A stretch of 32,251 bases of DNA from Schlegelella_A sp036272325 (lineage in GTDB: Bacteria > Pseudomonadota > Gammaproteobacteria > Burkholderiales > Burkholderiaceae_C). Both the position numbers and the translations under genes were made by a program. Below the pieces are notes generated by a model. It searched no databases. It saw only the letters and a program-made list of their open reading frames with translations, and was not told the DNA's origin. Positions 1-10,684 of this stretch are shown in pieces (position 1 is the first letter of the stretch; every line of letters begins with the position of its first letter). The stretch is taken from the NCBI GenBank assembly GCA_036272325.1, contig DATAYY010000148.1, positions 1-32,251 on the forward strand, in the 5' to 3' direction.

Positions 1-1795
<1,795 letters not shown>

Positions 1796-1858
1796 ATACC
1801 GAGACCGAAGCGGCCTGCCAGAGATCGACCCATCACTATCGGCACCTCGAGGCGAAAG

Positions 1859-2587
1859 TTGACCGCAGACCAGCCGCGAACTTCCCTAGGCGCCCACGAA
1901 TTGATCGAGGCGCGGGCACTTCCTTTCAGGATTTCCATCGCCACGTCCCAACAGGACCTGATCGATGTCGTTAGCCTGCGCTCGCAGGCGTACGCCCGGC
2001 ACAATGCGCCGGCGGCGGGACGGCTGAAGTCTCTCGAGGAGCAGGATCGCGGCGCGGACGCGATCGTGCTGCTGGCGCGATCGAAGCTAGATGCGATGGC
2101 GGTGGGATCCGTACGGGTTCAGACGAGAGTGAGCAAGCCGCTGATGGTCGAAGGGGCGATGCAGCTTCCGTATGAAGTCGCCAACGCCAATCCCGTCGAA
2201 CTGATGCGCGGCAGCATCAGCAACGGCACGGCCGGCCGGATGGTTTCGGCCAGTCTTGCGAAGGCAAGCTTCCTCCTCTGCCTCTACTTTGACTTCTCGC
2301 ATGTCATCGTGACCTGCCGGGAACCCGTCAACTTGATGTATCGGGCGTACCAGTTCGACGAGTTGCTTTCGGGAGAGATGATTGATCTGCCGTATTCCCC
2401 GGGCGTAAAGCACAAGGTGCTTTGTCTTCCGATGAAGGACGCGGTGGAGCGCTGGCGCTCACGAAATCGTCCGCTTTTCGACTTCATGTTGAGTACGAAT
2501 CATCCAGACATCCAACTCGATCATGCGCATGCCAAACGGCAACTCGATCGCGCGGCCGCAATGAAGCTCCAGTCAGTCGAGACCTAG
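1859..2587 (+). CDS. FeeM/LuxI-like N-acyltransferase (putative N-acyl amino acid synthase)
   Basis: The protein is about 242 residues if started at TTG 1859, which has a GAGG seven bases upstream. An in-frame ATG at 1751 would overlap the divergent kinase start. The pattern fits the GNAT/autoinducer-synthase fold: an N-terminal strand, then LRSQAYARH (the LRY.VY-like element), a strand pair with VGSVRVQTR, then VELMRGSISNG, a helix ending SFLLCLYFDF, a strand HVIVTCR, and the YRAYQFD element equivalent to the Y...GF motif of N-acyl amino acid synthases. Such enzymes transfer fatty acyl groups from acyl-ACP or acyl-CoA to an amine. The family call rests on pattern, not on a search, so a general GNAT acetyltransferase is the alternative. 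Base composition is lower in GC than in the metabolic genes downstream. Confidence 0.6.
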   Translation: MTADQPRTSLGAHELIEARALPFRISIATSQQDLIDVVSLRSQAYARHNAPAAGRLKSLEEQDRGADAIVLLARSKLDAMAVGSVRVQTRVSKPLMVEGAMQLPYEVANANPVELMRGSISNGTAGRMVSASLAKASFLLCLYFDFSHVIVTCREPVNLMYRAYQFDELLSGEMIDLPYSPGVKHKVLCLPMKDAVERWRSRNRPLFDFMLSTNHPDIQLDHAHAKRQLDRAAAMKLQSVET

Positions 2588-2726
2588 CTCCGGCTGGTCG
2601 AACGGGCGTGTGGCGTCGCGCAATCACGCGCGATAGCACTGAACGACCAATCGCCCCCCTCAAGCTTGCCGCGAAGTTGCCGAAAGCCCCTGAAGCCCAG
2701 CGATTCGATCGCCCGAGTGGGTCACC

Positions 2727-3437
2727 ATGGATCTCCTGGTGCCGCTGCTCGCACGGGCGCGGATTGGTGTCAGGGACATGCAGGCACATTCGACACGAGA
2801 GCCGTACATCCTGCTCGAATACCAGTCGAACGAGCCTCGCGTGTTCGGGGTAGAGGTACGGCCCAGGGAAGCGAGAGGATTTCAGGGGGTCATCGCGGCC
2901 CTACGTTGGCTAGGGCGATCGAAGGCGTTCATCAACGAACTGACTTTCGTTGTGATGGCTTTGCCAAGGCGCGCCCAAATCCACGAAATCCAACAGATAG
3001 CTCGATGCGCGAGTGCGGAAGGCTTGGTCAACAAGCTGTGTCTAGTAGCGCCGCCGCGCGCCGGCTCGACGATCTTCCAGGAACTTCGACACGCGGGAAT
3101 TCGAACTCTGCTCAGCGGCGTCGGATCGAATTCACGCTTCAGCGACATAGCCGACCACTGCATTGACGGCATCGTGATTGAACCCGGTTTGCTGTCGAAC
3201 GCAGCAGGCGATCCGGGCGCAGCGTCGATCCTCGACGCCATCGTCGCACTGTCCGCGAACCTGGGGATCAAGAGTTTTGCAAACGACTGTGTCTCGCAAA
3301 GTGAGTTTGACTTCGCGACCAGCGCCGGGATCACCTATGTCACGTTTGGCAGGCCCTACCTCGACAAGCCGACTTCGCGAACGACGGCACGGCCGCGTTC
3401 AACGTTTCGAGCCGCAGGCGATTCAATGTTGTCATGA
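2727..3437 (+). CDS. Degenerate EAL-domain protein
   Basis: The protein has 236 residues. The only usable start is ATG 2727, because in-frame stops lie just upstream. The layout follows a single EAL (cyclic-di-GMP phosphodiesterase) domain: an N-terminal segment YILLEYQSNEP, a helix with FINELTF, a strand KLCLVAPP, ELRHAGIRTLLSGVGS where active enzymes carry LR..G....DDFG, then DGIVIEP (usually DGIKID), a helix with LGIKSFANDC (usually a.gVE), and a final strand ITYVTFGRPYLDKP (usually G.d..QGY....P). The EAL tripeptide reads VEV, and the DDFG aspartates and catalytic lysine are missing. The protein is therefore probably not a phosphodiesterase; it may bind ligand or partner. It follows the acyltransferase after a 139-bp gap. 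No clear ribosome binding site is seen. Confidence 0.6.
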   Translation: MDLLVPLLARARIGVRDMQAHSTREPYILLEYQSNEPRVFGVEVRPREARGFQGVIAALRWLGRSKAFINELTFVVMALPRRAQIHEIQQIARCASAEGLVNKLCLVAPPRAGSTIFQELRHAGIRTLLSGVGSNSRFSDIADHCIDGIVIEPGLLSNAAGDPGAASILDAIVALSANLGIKSFANDCVSQSEFDFATSAGITYVTFGRPYLDKPTSRTTARPRSTFRAAGDSMLS

Positions 3438-3457
3438 TGAGTTGCCCGACACGCGTA

Positions 3458-3474
3458 AGGAGTCGCGCTCCTTC
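3458..3474. other. Small hairpin between convergent genes
   Basis: Six-base arms AAGGAG and CTCCTT surround the loop TCGCG, between the ends of the EAL-like gene and the thioesterase gene. There is no T run on either strand, so it is only a weak candidate for transcription termination. Confidence 0.3.
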
Positions 3475-3497
3475 GAGTACGTGAGCGCTCGAGGTCT

Positions 3498-3947
3498 TCA
3501 ACCGATCAGCGCCCGCAGCGCCTCCGGCAGCGCGACCGATACCTCCTGGCGATAGTTCACCCACACGGTCTTCGCCCCACCAGTCGCGTACAGCACCCCC
3601 GGCTGATCCATCCGCTCCAGCGTCACATACGCCTCGAAGCTGCTGCGCCCCGGATTGGCGACATAGTGCTTCGCGAGCACGTCTCCTGGATACTTCAGCT
3701 GGCGCAGGAAGTTGCAGAAGGTGTTGACGATCACCGGCCCCTCGCCTGCCGGGTCGGGAGCGCCGACGATCGAGTGCAGCCACTCGATTCGCACGATCTC
3801 GAGATAGCGGAAGTAGAGGGTGTTGTTGACGTGGCCCATCGCGTCCATGTCGCCCCACCGGATGGGGATCACCATCTCGAGCGTCAGCTTCTTGACTTCG
3901 GGGATGTCGAACCGCACGGCGCCTGCAACTCGTTCAAGGGCGAACAT
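3498..3947 (-). CDS. Acyl-CoA thioesterase, YbgC/4HBT hotdog family
   Basis: The protein is about 149 residues from ATG 3947; an in-frame GTG at 3956 adds three residues. The single hotdog domain contains IRWGDMDAMGHVNN, with the Asp and His-Val-Asn-Asn pattern of the 4-hydroxybenzoyl-CoA thioesterase family, then the long helix YFRYLEIVRIEW and strands through LERMD. These enzymes hydrolyse acyl-CoA thioesters in the cytoplasm; the substrate cannot be predicted from the sequence. The start overlaps the 3' end of yceH by 14 bases, so translation is probably coupled in a leftward unit SDR-yceH-thioesterase. Confidence 0.88.
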   Translation of the reverse strand: MFALERVAGAVRFDIPEVKKLTLEMVIPIRWGDMDAMGHVNNTLYFRYLEIVRIEWLHSIVGAPDPAGEGPVIVNTFCNFLRQLKYPGDVLAKHYVANPGRSSFEAYVTLERMDQPGVLYATGGAKTVWVNYRQEVSVALPEALRALIG

Positions 3948-4593
3948 CGAGCTCACGGCACAGCCGCTCGACCAGGCTAGAAAGGCGCGCGACCTCGGCT
4001 TCGGCCGCCGACAGACGCGTCTTCAACGCCGCCAGCTCGCTTGCCGGAATGATTGACTCGTCGTCGACCGCGACCGGCAACGCGCTGACGTCGACGGGCC
4101 CGGACAGCAAATGCGCCCAGCGCTGCTCGCGGGCGCCCGGCGCCCGCGGCAGCTTGAGAACGAGCGCCCCGCCCTTCTCCGCTGGGCGCGCGGCCAGCTC
4201 GTCGAGGAAACCCTCGACCGCCGAGACGTCGGCGAACTTGTGCAGCCTCTCGGTAGCGGTGCGCAGCTCAGCCGCCGTCTGCGGCCCGCGCAGCATCAGC
4301 GTCGCGAGCAGCGCGACCGACTGCGACGGCACGCCGAGCGCACGGCCGAGGTTGTGCTCGTAGCGGGCGACGCGCGAGCCGCTCGACTCGAATGCCAGCG
4401 CCAACGCCTTCAGCGCATCGGCGGCGACCTGCACCTCGCCCTCGCTCGCCGAGAGCACCGGATCGCGGGCGGTCCTCTGGTTGCAGCCGAGCGTCAGGGC
4501 GTTGAGCGAAAGCGGATAGCTGTCGGGGACCGTCAGCGACTTCTCGATCAGCACGCCGAGCGCGCGCGCCTCGACCAGGGACAGCGGTCGCAT
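3934..4593 (-). CDS. yceH: YceH family protein (DUF480)
   Basis: The protein is 219 residues, close to E. coli YceH (about 215). Family features are the N-terminal winged-helix start LVEARALGVLIEKSLTVPDSYPLS, given here only as its end motif PDSYPLSLNAL, the CNQ motif in LGCNQRTARDP, a second winged-helix unit (LLATLMLRGPQTAAELR), and a C-terminal coiled coil from about residue 185. The function is unknown; YceH is a two-winged-helix protein of Gamma- and Betaproteobacteria. ATG 4593 is chosen because the long open frame upstream of it is only the antisense-like shadow of the SDR gene. The C-terminus overlaps the thioesterase start. Confidence 0.93.
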   Translation of the reverse strand: MRPLSLVEARALGVLIEKSLTVPDSYPLSLNALTLGCNQRTARDPVLSASEGEVQVAADALKALALAFESSGSRVARYEHNLGRALGVPSQSVALLATLMLRGPQTAAELRTATERLHKFADVSAVEGFLDELAARPAEKGGALVLKLPRAPGAREQRWAHLLSGPVDVSALPVAVDDESIIPASELAALKTRLSAAEAEVARLSSLVERLCRELDVRP

Positions 4594-4616
4594 CGGCGCG
4601 ATCGCGTCGGCGCCGC

Positions 4617-5399
4617 CTAAAGCGAGAAGCCGTCGTCGGCCTCGAGCACGGCGCCATTGATGAAGTGGCTCTCGTTGGCGCACATCATCAACAGCGCTGT
4701 GTCGAGGTCGGCCGGGCTGCCGATTCGCTTCCTCGGCGTGCTCTCGATGAACTTTCTGCCCGAGTCGGTCTGCCAGCGGTGATGGTTGATCTCGGTGTCG
4801 ATGTAGCCCGGGCAGATCGCATTGACGTTGATGCCGAAGCGCCCCCACTCGAGCGCCATCGCCCTGGTCATGTGGATGACCGCCGCCTTGCTCATCGCGT
4901 AGATGCCGATCTTGCCGAGCACGCGCAGCCCCGCCATCGACGCGATGTTGACGATCCGTCCGCCAGTAAAGGTGCCCGGCGCCGCGCCCTGGGCGCGCGC
5001 GATCATCCGCTTGCCGACCTCCTGGGCGACGAAGAAGGCGCCGCGGACGTTGACGTCGAAGACGTAGTCGAAGTCCTCGGGGGTCGCCTCGACGAGCTTT
5101 TGCGTTGTCGCGACACCGGAGTTGTTGACCAGGATGTCGATCGTTCCCATCTCTGTCTCGGTGTGCGCGATGCCGGAGCGGATGCCATCGTGATCGGTAA
5201 CGTCGAGCGGCACGACGTGGGCGTCGCCGCCTTCGGCCTCGATCTCGGCGCGCAGGCTCTTCAGCCGCTCGACGCGCCGGCCGGCAAGGGCGACGCCGGC
5301 GCCCGCCTTGGCGAGGGTACGGGCGAACTGCGCGCCGAGCCCGCTCGATGCGCCGGTGACGAGGGCGACGCGCCCCGAAAGATCGATCTGGTAGCTCAT
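4617..5399 (-). CDS. SDR family NAD(P)-dependent oxidoreductase
   Basis: This is a classical short-chain dehydrogenase of 260 residues. It has the cofactor motif TGASSGLG (15-22), the NNSG segment (about 92-95), catalytic Ser154, Tyr167 and Lys171 (YAMSK), and PGYIDTEIN after the active site. Arg residues after the second strand (AGRRVERL) favour NADP(H). The C-terminal FINGAVLEADDG matches the usual end of the family. The substrate is not predictable; fatty-acid or acetoacetyl-CoA type ketoreduction is possible given the neighbouring thioesterase. It is the first gene of the leftward set with yceH (24-bp gap) and starts 81 bp from the divergent ETF-ubiquinone oxidoreductase gene, so the short gap between them must hold both promoters. 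Confidence 0.92.
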   Translation of the reverse strand: MSYQIDLSGRVALVTGASSGLGAQFARTLAKAGAGVALAGRRVERLKSLRAEIEAEGGDAHVVPLDVTDHDGIRSGIAHTETEMGTIDILVNNSGVATTQKLVEATPEDFDYVFDVNVRGAFFVAQEVGKRMIARAQGAAPGTFTGGRIVNIASMAGLRVLGKIGIYAMSKAAVIHMTRAMALEWGRFGINVNAICPGYIDTEINHHRWQTDSGRKFIESTPRKRIGSPADLDTALLMMCANESHFINGAVLEADDGFSL

Positions 5400-5479
5400 G
5401 GCTCGTGCAGCGGGTTCGCTCCGTAGAATCGACCACGAGTGTAGACGCGCACCCGCGCCGGCAAGAACAGCGAGACGGC

Positions 5480-7165
5480 ATGACCCCTGACGAGATCCTC
5501 GCCCGGCACGGGCCGCGCGAGTCGATGGACTACGACGTCGTGATCGTCGGCGCCGGCCCTGCCGGCCTGGCGACCGCGATCCGCCTGAAGCAGCTCGCCG
5601 CCGAGCGCTCGCGCGAGGTCTCCGTCGTCGTCCTCGAGAAGGGCTCGGAGCCGGGCGCGCACATCCTTTCGGGCGCGATCATGGATCCGCGCGCGATCAA
5701 CGAGCTGATCCCCGACTGGAAGGCTCAGGGTGCACCGCTCACGCAGCCGGTGACGGCCGACAAGTTCCTGTTCCTCACCGAGACTGGCGCGACGGCGACG
5801 CCGCAGGCGCTCTTACCGGACTGCTTCCGCAACCACGGCAACTTCGTCATCAGCCTCGGCAACGTCGTGCGCTGGCTGGCGCAGCAGGCCGAAGCGCTCG
5901 GCGTCGAGATCTTCCCGGGCTTTCCGGCCGCGGAAGTGCTGTATGGCGAAGGCGGCGCCGTGCGCGGTGTCGCGACCGGCAACCTCGGCATCGGCAAGGA
6001 GGGTGAACCCACCGCGAACTTCCAGCTCGGCATGGAGCTGCACGGCAAGTACACGATCTTCGCCGAAGGCTCGCGCGGCAGCCTCGGCCGCCAGCTGATC
6101 GCCCGCTACAAGCTCGACGAAGGCCGCGATCCGCAGAGCTACGGCATCGGCCTGAAAGAGCTGTGGGAAGTGCGGCCCGAGCGCGCCGAGCCTGGCCTGA
6201 CGCTGCACACCGCAGGCTGGCCGCTCGACACCTCGACCTACGGCGGCTCGTTCCTCTACCACCTCGACAACCATCAAGTCGAGCTCGGCTTCGTCGTCGG
6301 CCTCGACTACCAGAATCCCTACCTCAGCCCATTCGAGGAGTTCCAGCGCTGGAAGACACACCCCGAGATCAGGAAGACGCTCGAAGGCGGCAAGCGCCTC
6401 GGCTACGGCGCGCGATCGATCACCGCCGGCGGCATCCTCAGCCTGCCGAAGACCGTGTTCCCGGGCGGTGCTTTCGTCGGCTGCGAAGCGGGCTATCTCA
6501 ACTCGAGCCGGATCAAGGGTAGCCATGCGGCGATCAAGTCGGGGATGCTCGCGGCCGAGGCGGCATTCGAGGCTCTCGCCGCCGGGCACCAGCACGACGA
6601 GCTTGCCGCCTATCCGCAAGCGTTCGAGAAGAGCTGGCTGAACACCGAGCTGCAGAAGTCGCGTAATTTCAAGCAGTGGTTCAAGAACGGCTTCCTCGTC
6701 GCCGCGCTGATGACCGGAATCGAGCAGTGGCTGTTGCCGCGACTCGGCATCCACTCGCCACCGTGGACGATCCATCGCAAGCAGGCCGACCACCTCTACC
6801 TGCGCCCGGCGGCCGAGTGCAAGCCGATCGCGTATCCGAAGCCCGACAACGTGATCAGCTTCGATCGCCTCTCGAGCGTTTTCGTCAGCAACACTAATCA
6901 CTCGGAAGACCAGCCGGCCCACCTGACGCTGAAGGATCCGACCGTCCCGGTCCGGATCAATCTGGCGAAGTTCGCGGGCCCGGAGAGCCGCTACTGTCCG
7001 GCCGGCGTCTACGAGTTCGTCGCCGACGAACAGGGCGGCGAGCGGCTGCAGATCAACGCGCAGAACTGCGTCCACTGCAAGACCTGCGACATCAAGGATC
7101 CGACCCAGAACATCGTCTGGGTGCCGCCCGAAGGCGGCGGCGGGCCCAACTACGTCGGCATGTGA
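5480..7165 (+). CDS. Electron transfer flavoprotein-ubiquinone oxidoreductase (ETF-QO)
   Basis: The protein is 561 residues, full length for ETF-QO. It has the N-terminal FAD-binding motif VVIVGAGPAGLATA (about 20-33), LSGAIMDPRA, the mid-domain GGILSLPKTVFPGGAFVG and CEAGYLNSSRIKGSHAAIKSG typical of the family, and a C-terminal ferredoxin-like [4Fe-4S] region with Cys506, Cys530, Cys533 and Cys536. The enzyme sits on the inner membrane and passes electrons from reduced ETF, loaded by acyl-CoA and amino-acid dehydrogenases, to the ubiquinone pool. ATG 5480 is preferred because the family N-terminus (RESMDYDVVIVG) lies just behind it; the open frame extends upstream without similarity. No etfAB lies in the window. 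The hydroxyacid dehydrogenase gene follows after 13 bp. Confidence 0.97.
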   Translation: MTPDEILARHGPRESMDYDVVIVGAGPAGLATAIRLKQLAAERSREVSVVVLEKGSEPGAHILSGAIMDPRAINELIPDWKAQGAPLTQPVTADKFLFLTETGATATPQALLPDCFRNHGNFVISLGNVVRWLAQQAEALGVEIFPGFPAAEVLYGEGGAVRGVATGNLGIGKEGEPTANFQLGMELHGKYTIFAEGSRGSLGRQLIARYKLDEGRDPQSYGIGLKELWEVRPERAEPGLTLHTAGWPLDTSTYGGSFLYHLDNHQVELGFVVGLDYQNPYLSPFEEFQRWKTHPEIRKTLEGGKRLGYGARSITAGGILSLPKTVFPGGAFVGCEAGYLNSSRIKGSHAAIKSGMLAAEAAFEALAAGHQHDELAAYPQAFEKSWLNTELQKSRNFKQWFKNGFLVAALMTGIEQWLLPRLGIHSPPWTIHRKQADHLYLRPAAECKPIAYPKPDNVISFDRLSSVFVSNTNHSEDQPAHLTLKDPTVPVRINLAKFAGPESRYCPAGVYEFVADEQGGERLQINAQNCVHCKTCDIKDPTQNIVWVPPEGGGGPNYVGM

Positions 7166-7178
7166 ACAAGGACCCACG

Positions 7179-8128
7179 ATGGTTGCTGCTGGATCCGAAC
7201 CGATCGATGTCCTGACCGCGGCGCGCCTCTGGCCGCCGATGATGGAGGCGCTCCACGGCGCGTTTCGCGTCCACGATCGCATCCACCAGGGTGATCCGGC
7301 CGCGTTCGCCGCCGCCGCGCCGCACATCCGTGCCATTGCCGCGAGCGGCGAGTCGAAGGTGCCACGCGAGTTGATCGCCCAGTTGCCCGCGCTCGAGATC
7401 GTCTCGGTGTTCGGCGTCGGCTACGACGGCGTCGACGTCGCCGCTGCGCGCGAGCGCGGCCTCGCCGTCACCCATACGCCGAACGTCCTCAACGACGAGG
7501 TCGCCGACCTGGCGATGGCGCTCGTCCTCGCCGTCTCGCGCCGCCTGGTCGAGGCCGACCGCTACGTGCGCAGCGGCGCCTGGGCCAACGGGCCGATGCC
7601 GCTCGCGCGCAAGGTGAGCGGCGCGCGGATGGGAATCGTCGGCCTCGGCCGGATCGGAATGGCGATCGCGCGCCGCGCCGAAGCGTTCGGGATGTCAATC
7701 GCCTACACGTCGCGCACCGCCCGGTCCGACGTGCCCTATCCGTACTTCGCCACCGCCGAGGCGCTCGCGCGCGAGGTCGAGTTCCTCGTCGTCATCACGC
7801 CGGGCGGCGCCGGCACCAGGAAGCTCATCGACGCCAGCGTGCTCGCCGCGCTCGGCAAGAAGGGCTATCTCGTCAACGTCGCGCGCGGCTCGGTCGTCGA
7901 CGAGCAGGCGCTCGTGCAGGCGCTTCGCGACGACACGATCGCCGGCGCCGGGCTCGACGTGTTCGAGAACGAGCCGAACGTTCCGGCAGAGCTCGTTTCG
8001 CTCGACAACGTCGTCGTCACGCCGCATGTCGGCAGCGCGACGTGGCAGACGCGCCAGGCGATGGCCGACCTCGCGTTCGGCAACCTGCAGGCCCACTTCG
8101 CCGGCAAGCCATTGCTCTCGCCGGTGCC

Positions 8129-8132
<4 letters not shown>
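7179..8132 (+). CDS. D-isomer-specific 2-hydroxyacid dehydrogenase (hydroxypyruvate / 2-ketoaldonate reductase type)
   Basis: The protein is 317 residues. The split catalytic domain is interrupted by the Rossmann domain with GLGRIG (155-160), followed by YTSRT; the Arg there suggests preference for NADPH. Catalytic residues are in place: Arg236 (VARGS), Glu265 (ENEP) and His283 (TPHVGSAT). Enzymes of this subgroup reduce glyoxylate, hydroxypyruvate or 2-keto-gluconate to the D-hydroxyacid. The stop codon overlaps the start of the following SDR gene (ATGA), so the two products are probably made together. That SDR resembles gluconate 5-dehydrogenase, which makes a sugar-acid substrate plausible. 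It lies 13 bp after ETF-QO and could share its transcript. Confidence 0.93.
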
Positions 8133-8929
<797 letters not shown>

Positions 8930-8948
8930 GCGCCGCAGCGGCGCCCGC

Positions 8949-9404
8949 TCAGTCCTGGCCTTCGGTGAGCGAGTCGAGCTGGAAGCGGCCGTCCTTGTGG
9001 ACGAGCCAGATCTCGGTGAAGCGCAGGCCGCCGCCAAAGCGGCTTGGCGCGGGCAGCGGCCCGGCGCGCTTGATCATCTCGATCACGGCAGCGCTCACGT
9101 CAGGCGCGTGCGACGGACCGCGGACGAGCTTGACGTCGCGCGGGTAGCCACTGCTGTCGACGGTCGTCTCGACGACGACGACTCCGTGGATCAGCGGCGG
9201 CAGGCGGCCCTTGTAGATGCGCGGCGCATAGGCGGCGTAGATGTGGCGCGCAGCATCAATGCGGTACGCCTTGGCGTCGGTCGCGACCGACACCTTTTGC
9301 GCGCTCGCCCGCACCGGCTCGGTCAGGAAGGCGACCTCGGTTGCGCCCGCGCCGCAAGGGACGACAACGAGCCACAGGGCGATGACGAAGGGAAGACGCT
9401 TCAT
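8949..9404 (-). CDS. Exported TonB C-terminal-domain-like protein
   Basis: The protein has 151 residues. It starts with Lys-Arg and a hydrophobic run (FVIALWLVVV) ending GAGATE, a signal peptide with a likely cleavage near residue 21-22. The rest has the pattern of the TonB/TolA C-terminal fold: a helix YAAYAPRIYK, then VVVVETTVDSSGYPRDVKLVRG (two strands; V.v.i..dG.v.dv.v..s pattern), then the helix VSAAVIEMIKRAGPLPAP and a final strand. There is no proline-rich spacer and no partner exbB/exbD gene. It therefore looks like a free periplasmic protein rather than an energy transducer. GGAG precedes ATG 9404. It is monocistronic and converges on the SDR gene. Confidence 0.72.
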   Translation of the reverse strand: MKRLPFVIALWLVVVPCGAGATEVAFLTEPVRASAQKVSVATDAKAYRIDAARHIYAAYAPRIYKGRLPPLIHGVVVVETTVDSSGYPRDVKLVRGPSHAPDVSAAVIEMIKRAGPLPAPSRFGGGLRFTEIWLVHKDGRFQLDSLTEGQD

Positions 9405-9589
9405 GACGATCTCCGCGCGGCCGTGCAGCCGCTGAGCGACGCGGCTTCGCAGCCGTCATGGCGCAATCAGCCGCCGCAAGGCAGCGTAGGAGATCGCTCG
9501 GACGCCGTGTCGCGAGATGGCGACCGGTCGGCCGTCAGCAGGGGGTGACCGTGGCCTGCGTCACGGTGTCATCGGTAACCGGAGTTGTC

Positions 9590-10663
9590 TCAGGTGAGCG
9601 TGGCGCCGCTGGTCGGATCGAACAGGTGCACCGCGCCCGGCTCGACCGCGAGCGGGATCGTCGCGCCCGGCTCGGCTTGCGGACGACCGTGGACGACAAC
9701 GACGATCTCGCTCGTGCCGACGCGCACCAGCAGCTCGGTCTCGGCGCCCGTCGGTTCGACGACGATGACCTCGGCCGGCACCGCGTCCTCGGCGGCGACG
9801 ACGCCAAGATCGCCCGGCCGCACGCCATAGGCAACGGGCTGGCCGTCGCTGCCCGGGCCCGCTGCGGCGAGCGGCCAGCGCACACCGCCTTCGGCTTCGA
9901 GCCACGCCTGGCCGTTGCCGCGCCGCAGGGTGCCCATGATCACGTTCATCGCCGGCGAGCCGATGAACTGGGCAACGAAGAGATTGGCCGGATGGTCGTA
10001 GAGCTCGAGCGGCGTTCCGATCTGCTCGATCCTGCCGTCCTGCATGACGACGATCCGGTCGGCCATCGTCATTGCCTCGACCTGGTCGTGCGTGACGTAG
10101 ACCGTCGTCGTCTTCAGCCGCTGGTGCAGCGCCTTGATCTCGGCGCGCATCGCCACGCGCAGCTTCGCGTCGAGATTCGAAAGCGGCTCGTCGAACAGGA
10201 ACACCTTCGGGTCGCGGACGATCGCCCGCCCCATCGCGACGCGCTGGCGCTGGCCGCCCGAAAGCTCGCGCGGGTAGCGCTCGAGGTACGGGCCGAGATT
10301 GAGGATCTTGGCAGCGTGAGCGACGCGCTCCTTGATCAGCGCCGGCTCAGCCCTCCTCAGCTTCATGCTGAAGCCCATGTTGTCGCTGACCGTCATGTGC
10401 GGATAGAGCGCATAGCTCTGGAACACCATCGCAATGTCGCGATCCTTCGACTCGATGTCATTGACGACGTGACCGTCGATGGCGATGGTGCCGCCGCTGA
10501 TCTCCTCGAGACCGGCGAGCATGCGCAGTAGCGTTGACTTGCCGCAGCCCGACGGCCCGACCAGCACCGTGAATTCGCCGTCGGCGATGTCGAAGCCGAT
10601 ACCGCGGATGATCTTGGCCGAGCCGAAGCTCTTCTCGACGTTGCGAAAGGACAGCGACGCCAT
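9590..10663 (-). CDS. CUT1 sugar ABC transporter ATP-binding protein (MalK/UgpC type)
   Basis: The protein has 357 residues. Walker A is GPSGCGKST (36-44), followed by the Q-loop (VFQSYALYPHMTV), signature LSGGQRQR, Walker B (VFLFDEPLSNLD) and switch His (VTHDQVEAMTM). The C-terminal about 120 residues form the MalK-type regulatory OB fold (IGTPLELYDHPANLFVA, then VYGVRPGDLG-like VAYGVRPGD). This family energises carbohydrate import for CUT1 systems and is sometimes shared among several permeases. It is the last gene of the operon, 21 bp after the second permease. The last residues end HLFDPTSGATLT, so the protein is complete. Confidence 0.96.
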   Translation of the reverse strand: MASLSFRNVEKSFGSAKIIRGIGFDIADGEFTVLVGPSGCGKSTLLRMLAGLEEISGGTIAIDGHVVNDIESKDRDIAMVFQSYALYPHMTVSDNMGFSMKLRRAEPALIKERVAHAAKILNLGPYLERYPRELSGGQRQRVAMGRAIVRDPKVFLFDEPLSNLDAKLRVAMRAEIKALHQRLKTTTVYVTHDQVEAMTMADRIVVMQDGRIEQIGTPLELYDHPANLFVAQFIGSPAMNVIMGTLRRGNGQAWLEAEGGVRWPLAAAGPGSDGQPVAYGVRPGDLGVVAAEDAVPAEVIVVEPTGAETELLVRVGTSEIVVVVHGRPQAEPGATIPLAVEPGAVHLFDPTSGATLT

Positions 10664-10684
10664 GCGACCCGGTCCCCGGTCAGC

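Noticed and set aside
5813..7336. Leftward open frame of 507 codons opposite ETF-QO
   Set aside because: It is a shadow of ETF-QO, which has all FAD and Fe-S motifs on the plus strand.
9405..9589. Possible small gene or terminator between the TonB-C-like gene and the ABC ATPase
   Set aside because: Only a short imperfect inverted repeat (ACCGTG/CACGGT) is present, with no T run and no coding pattern.
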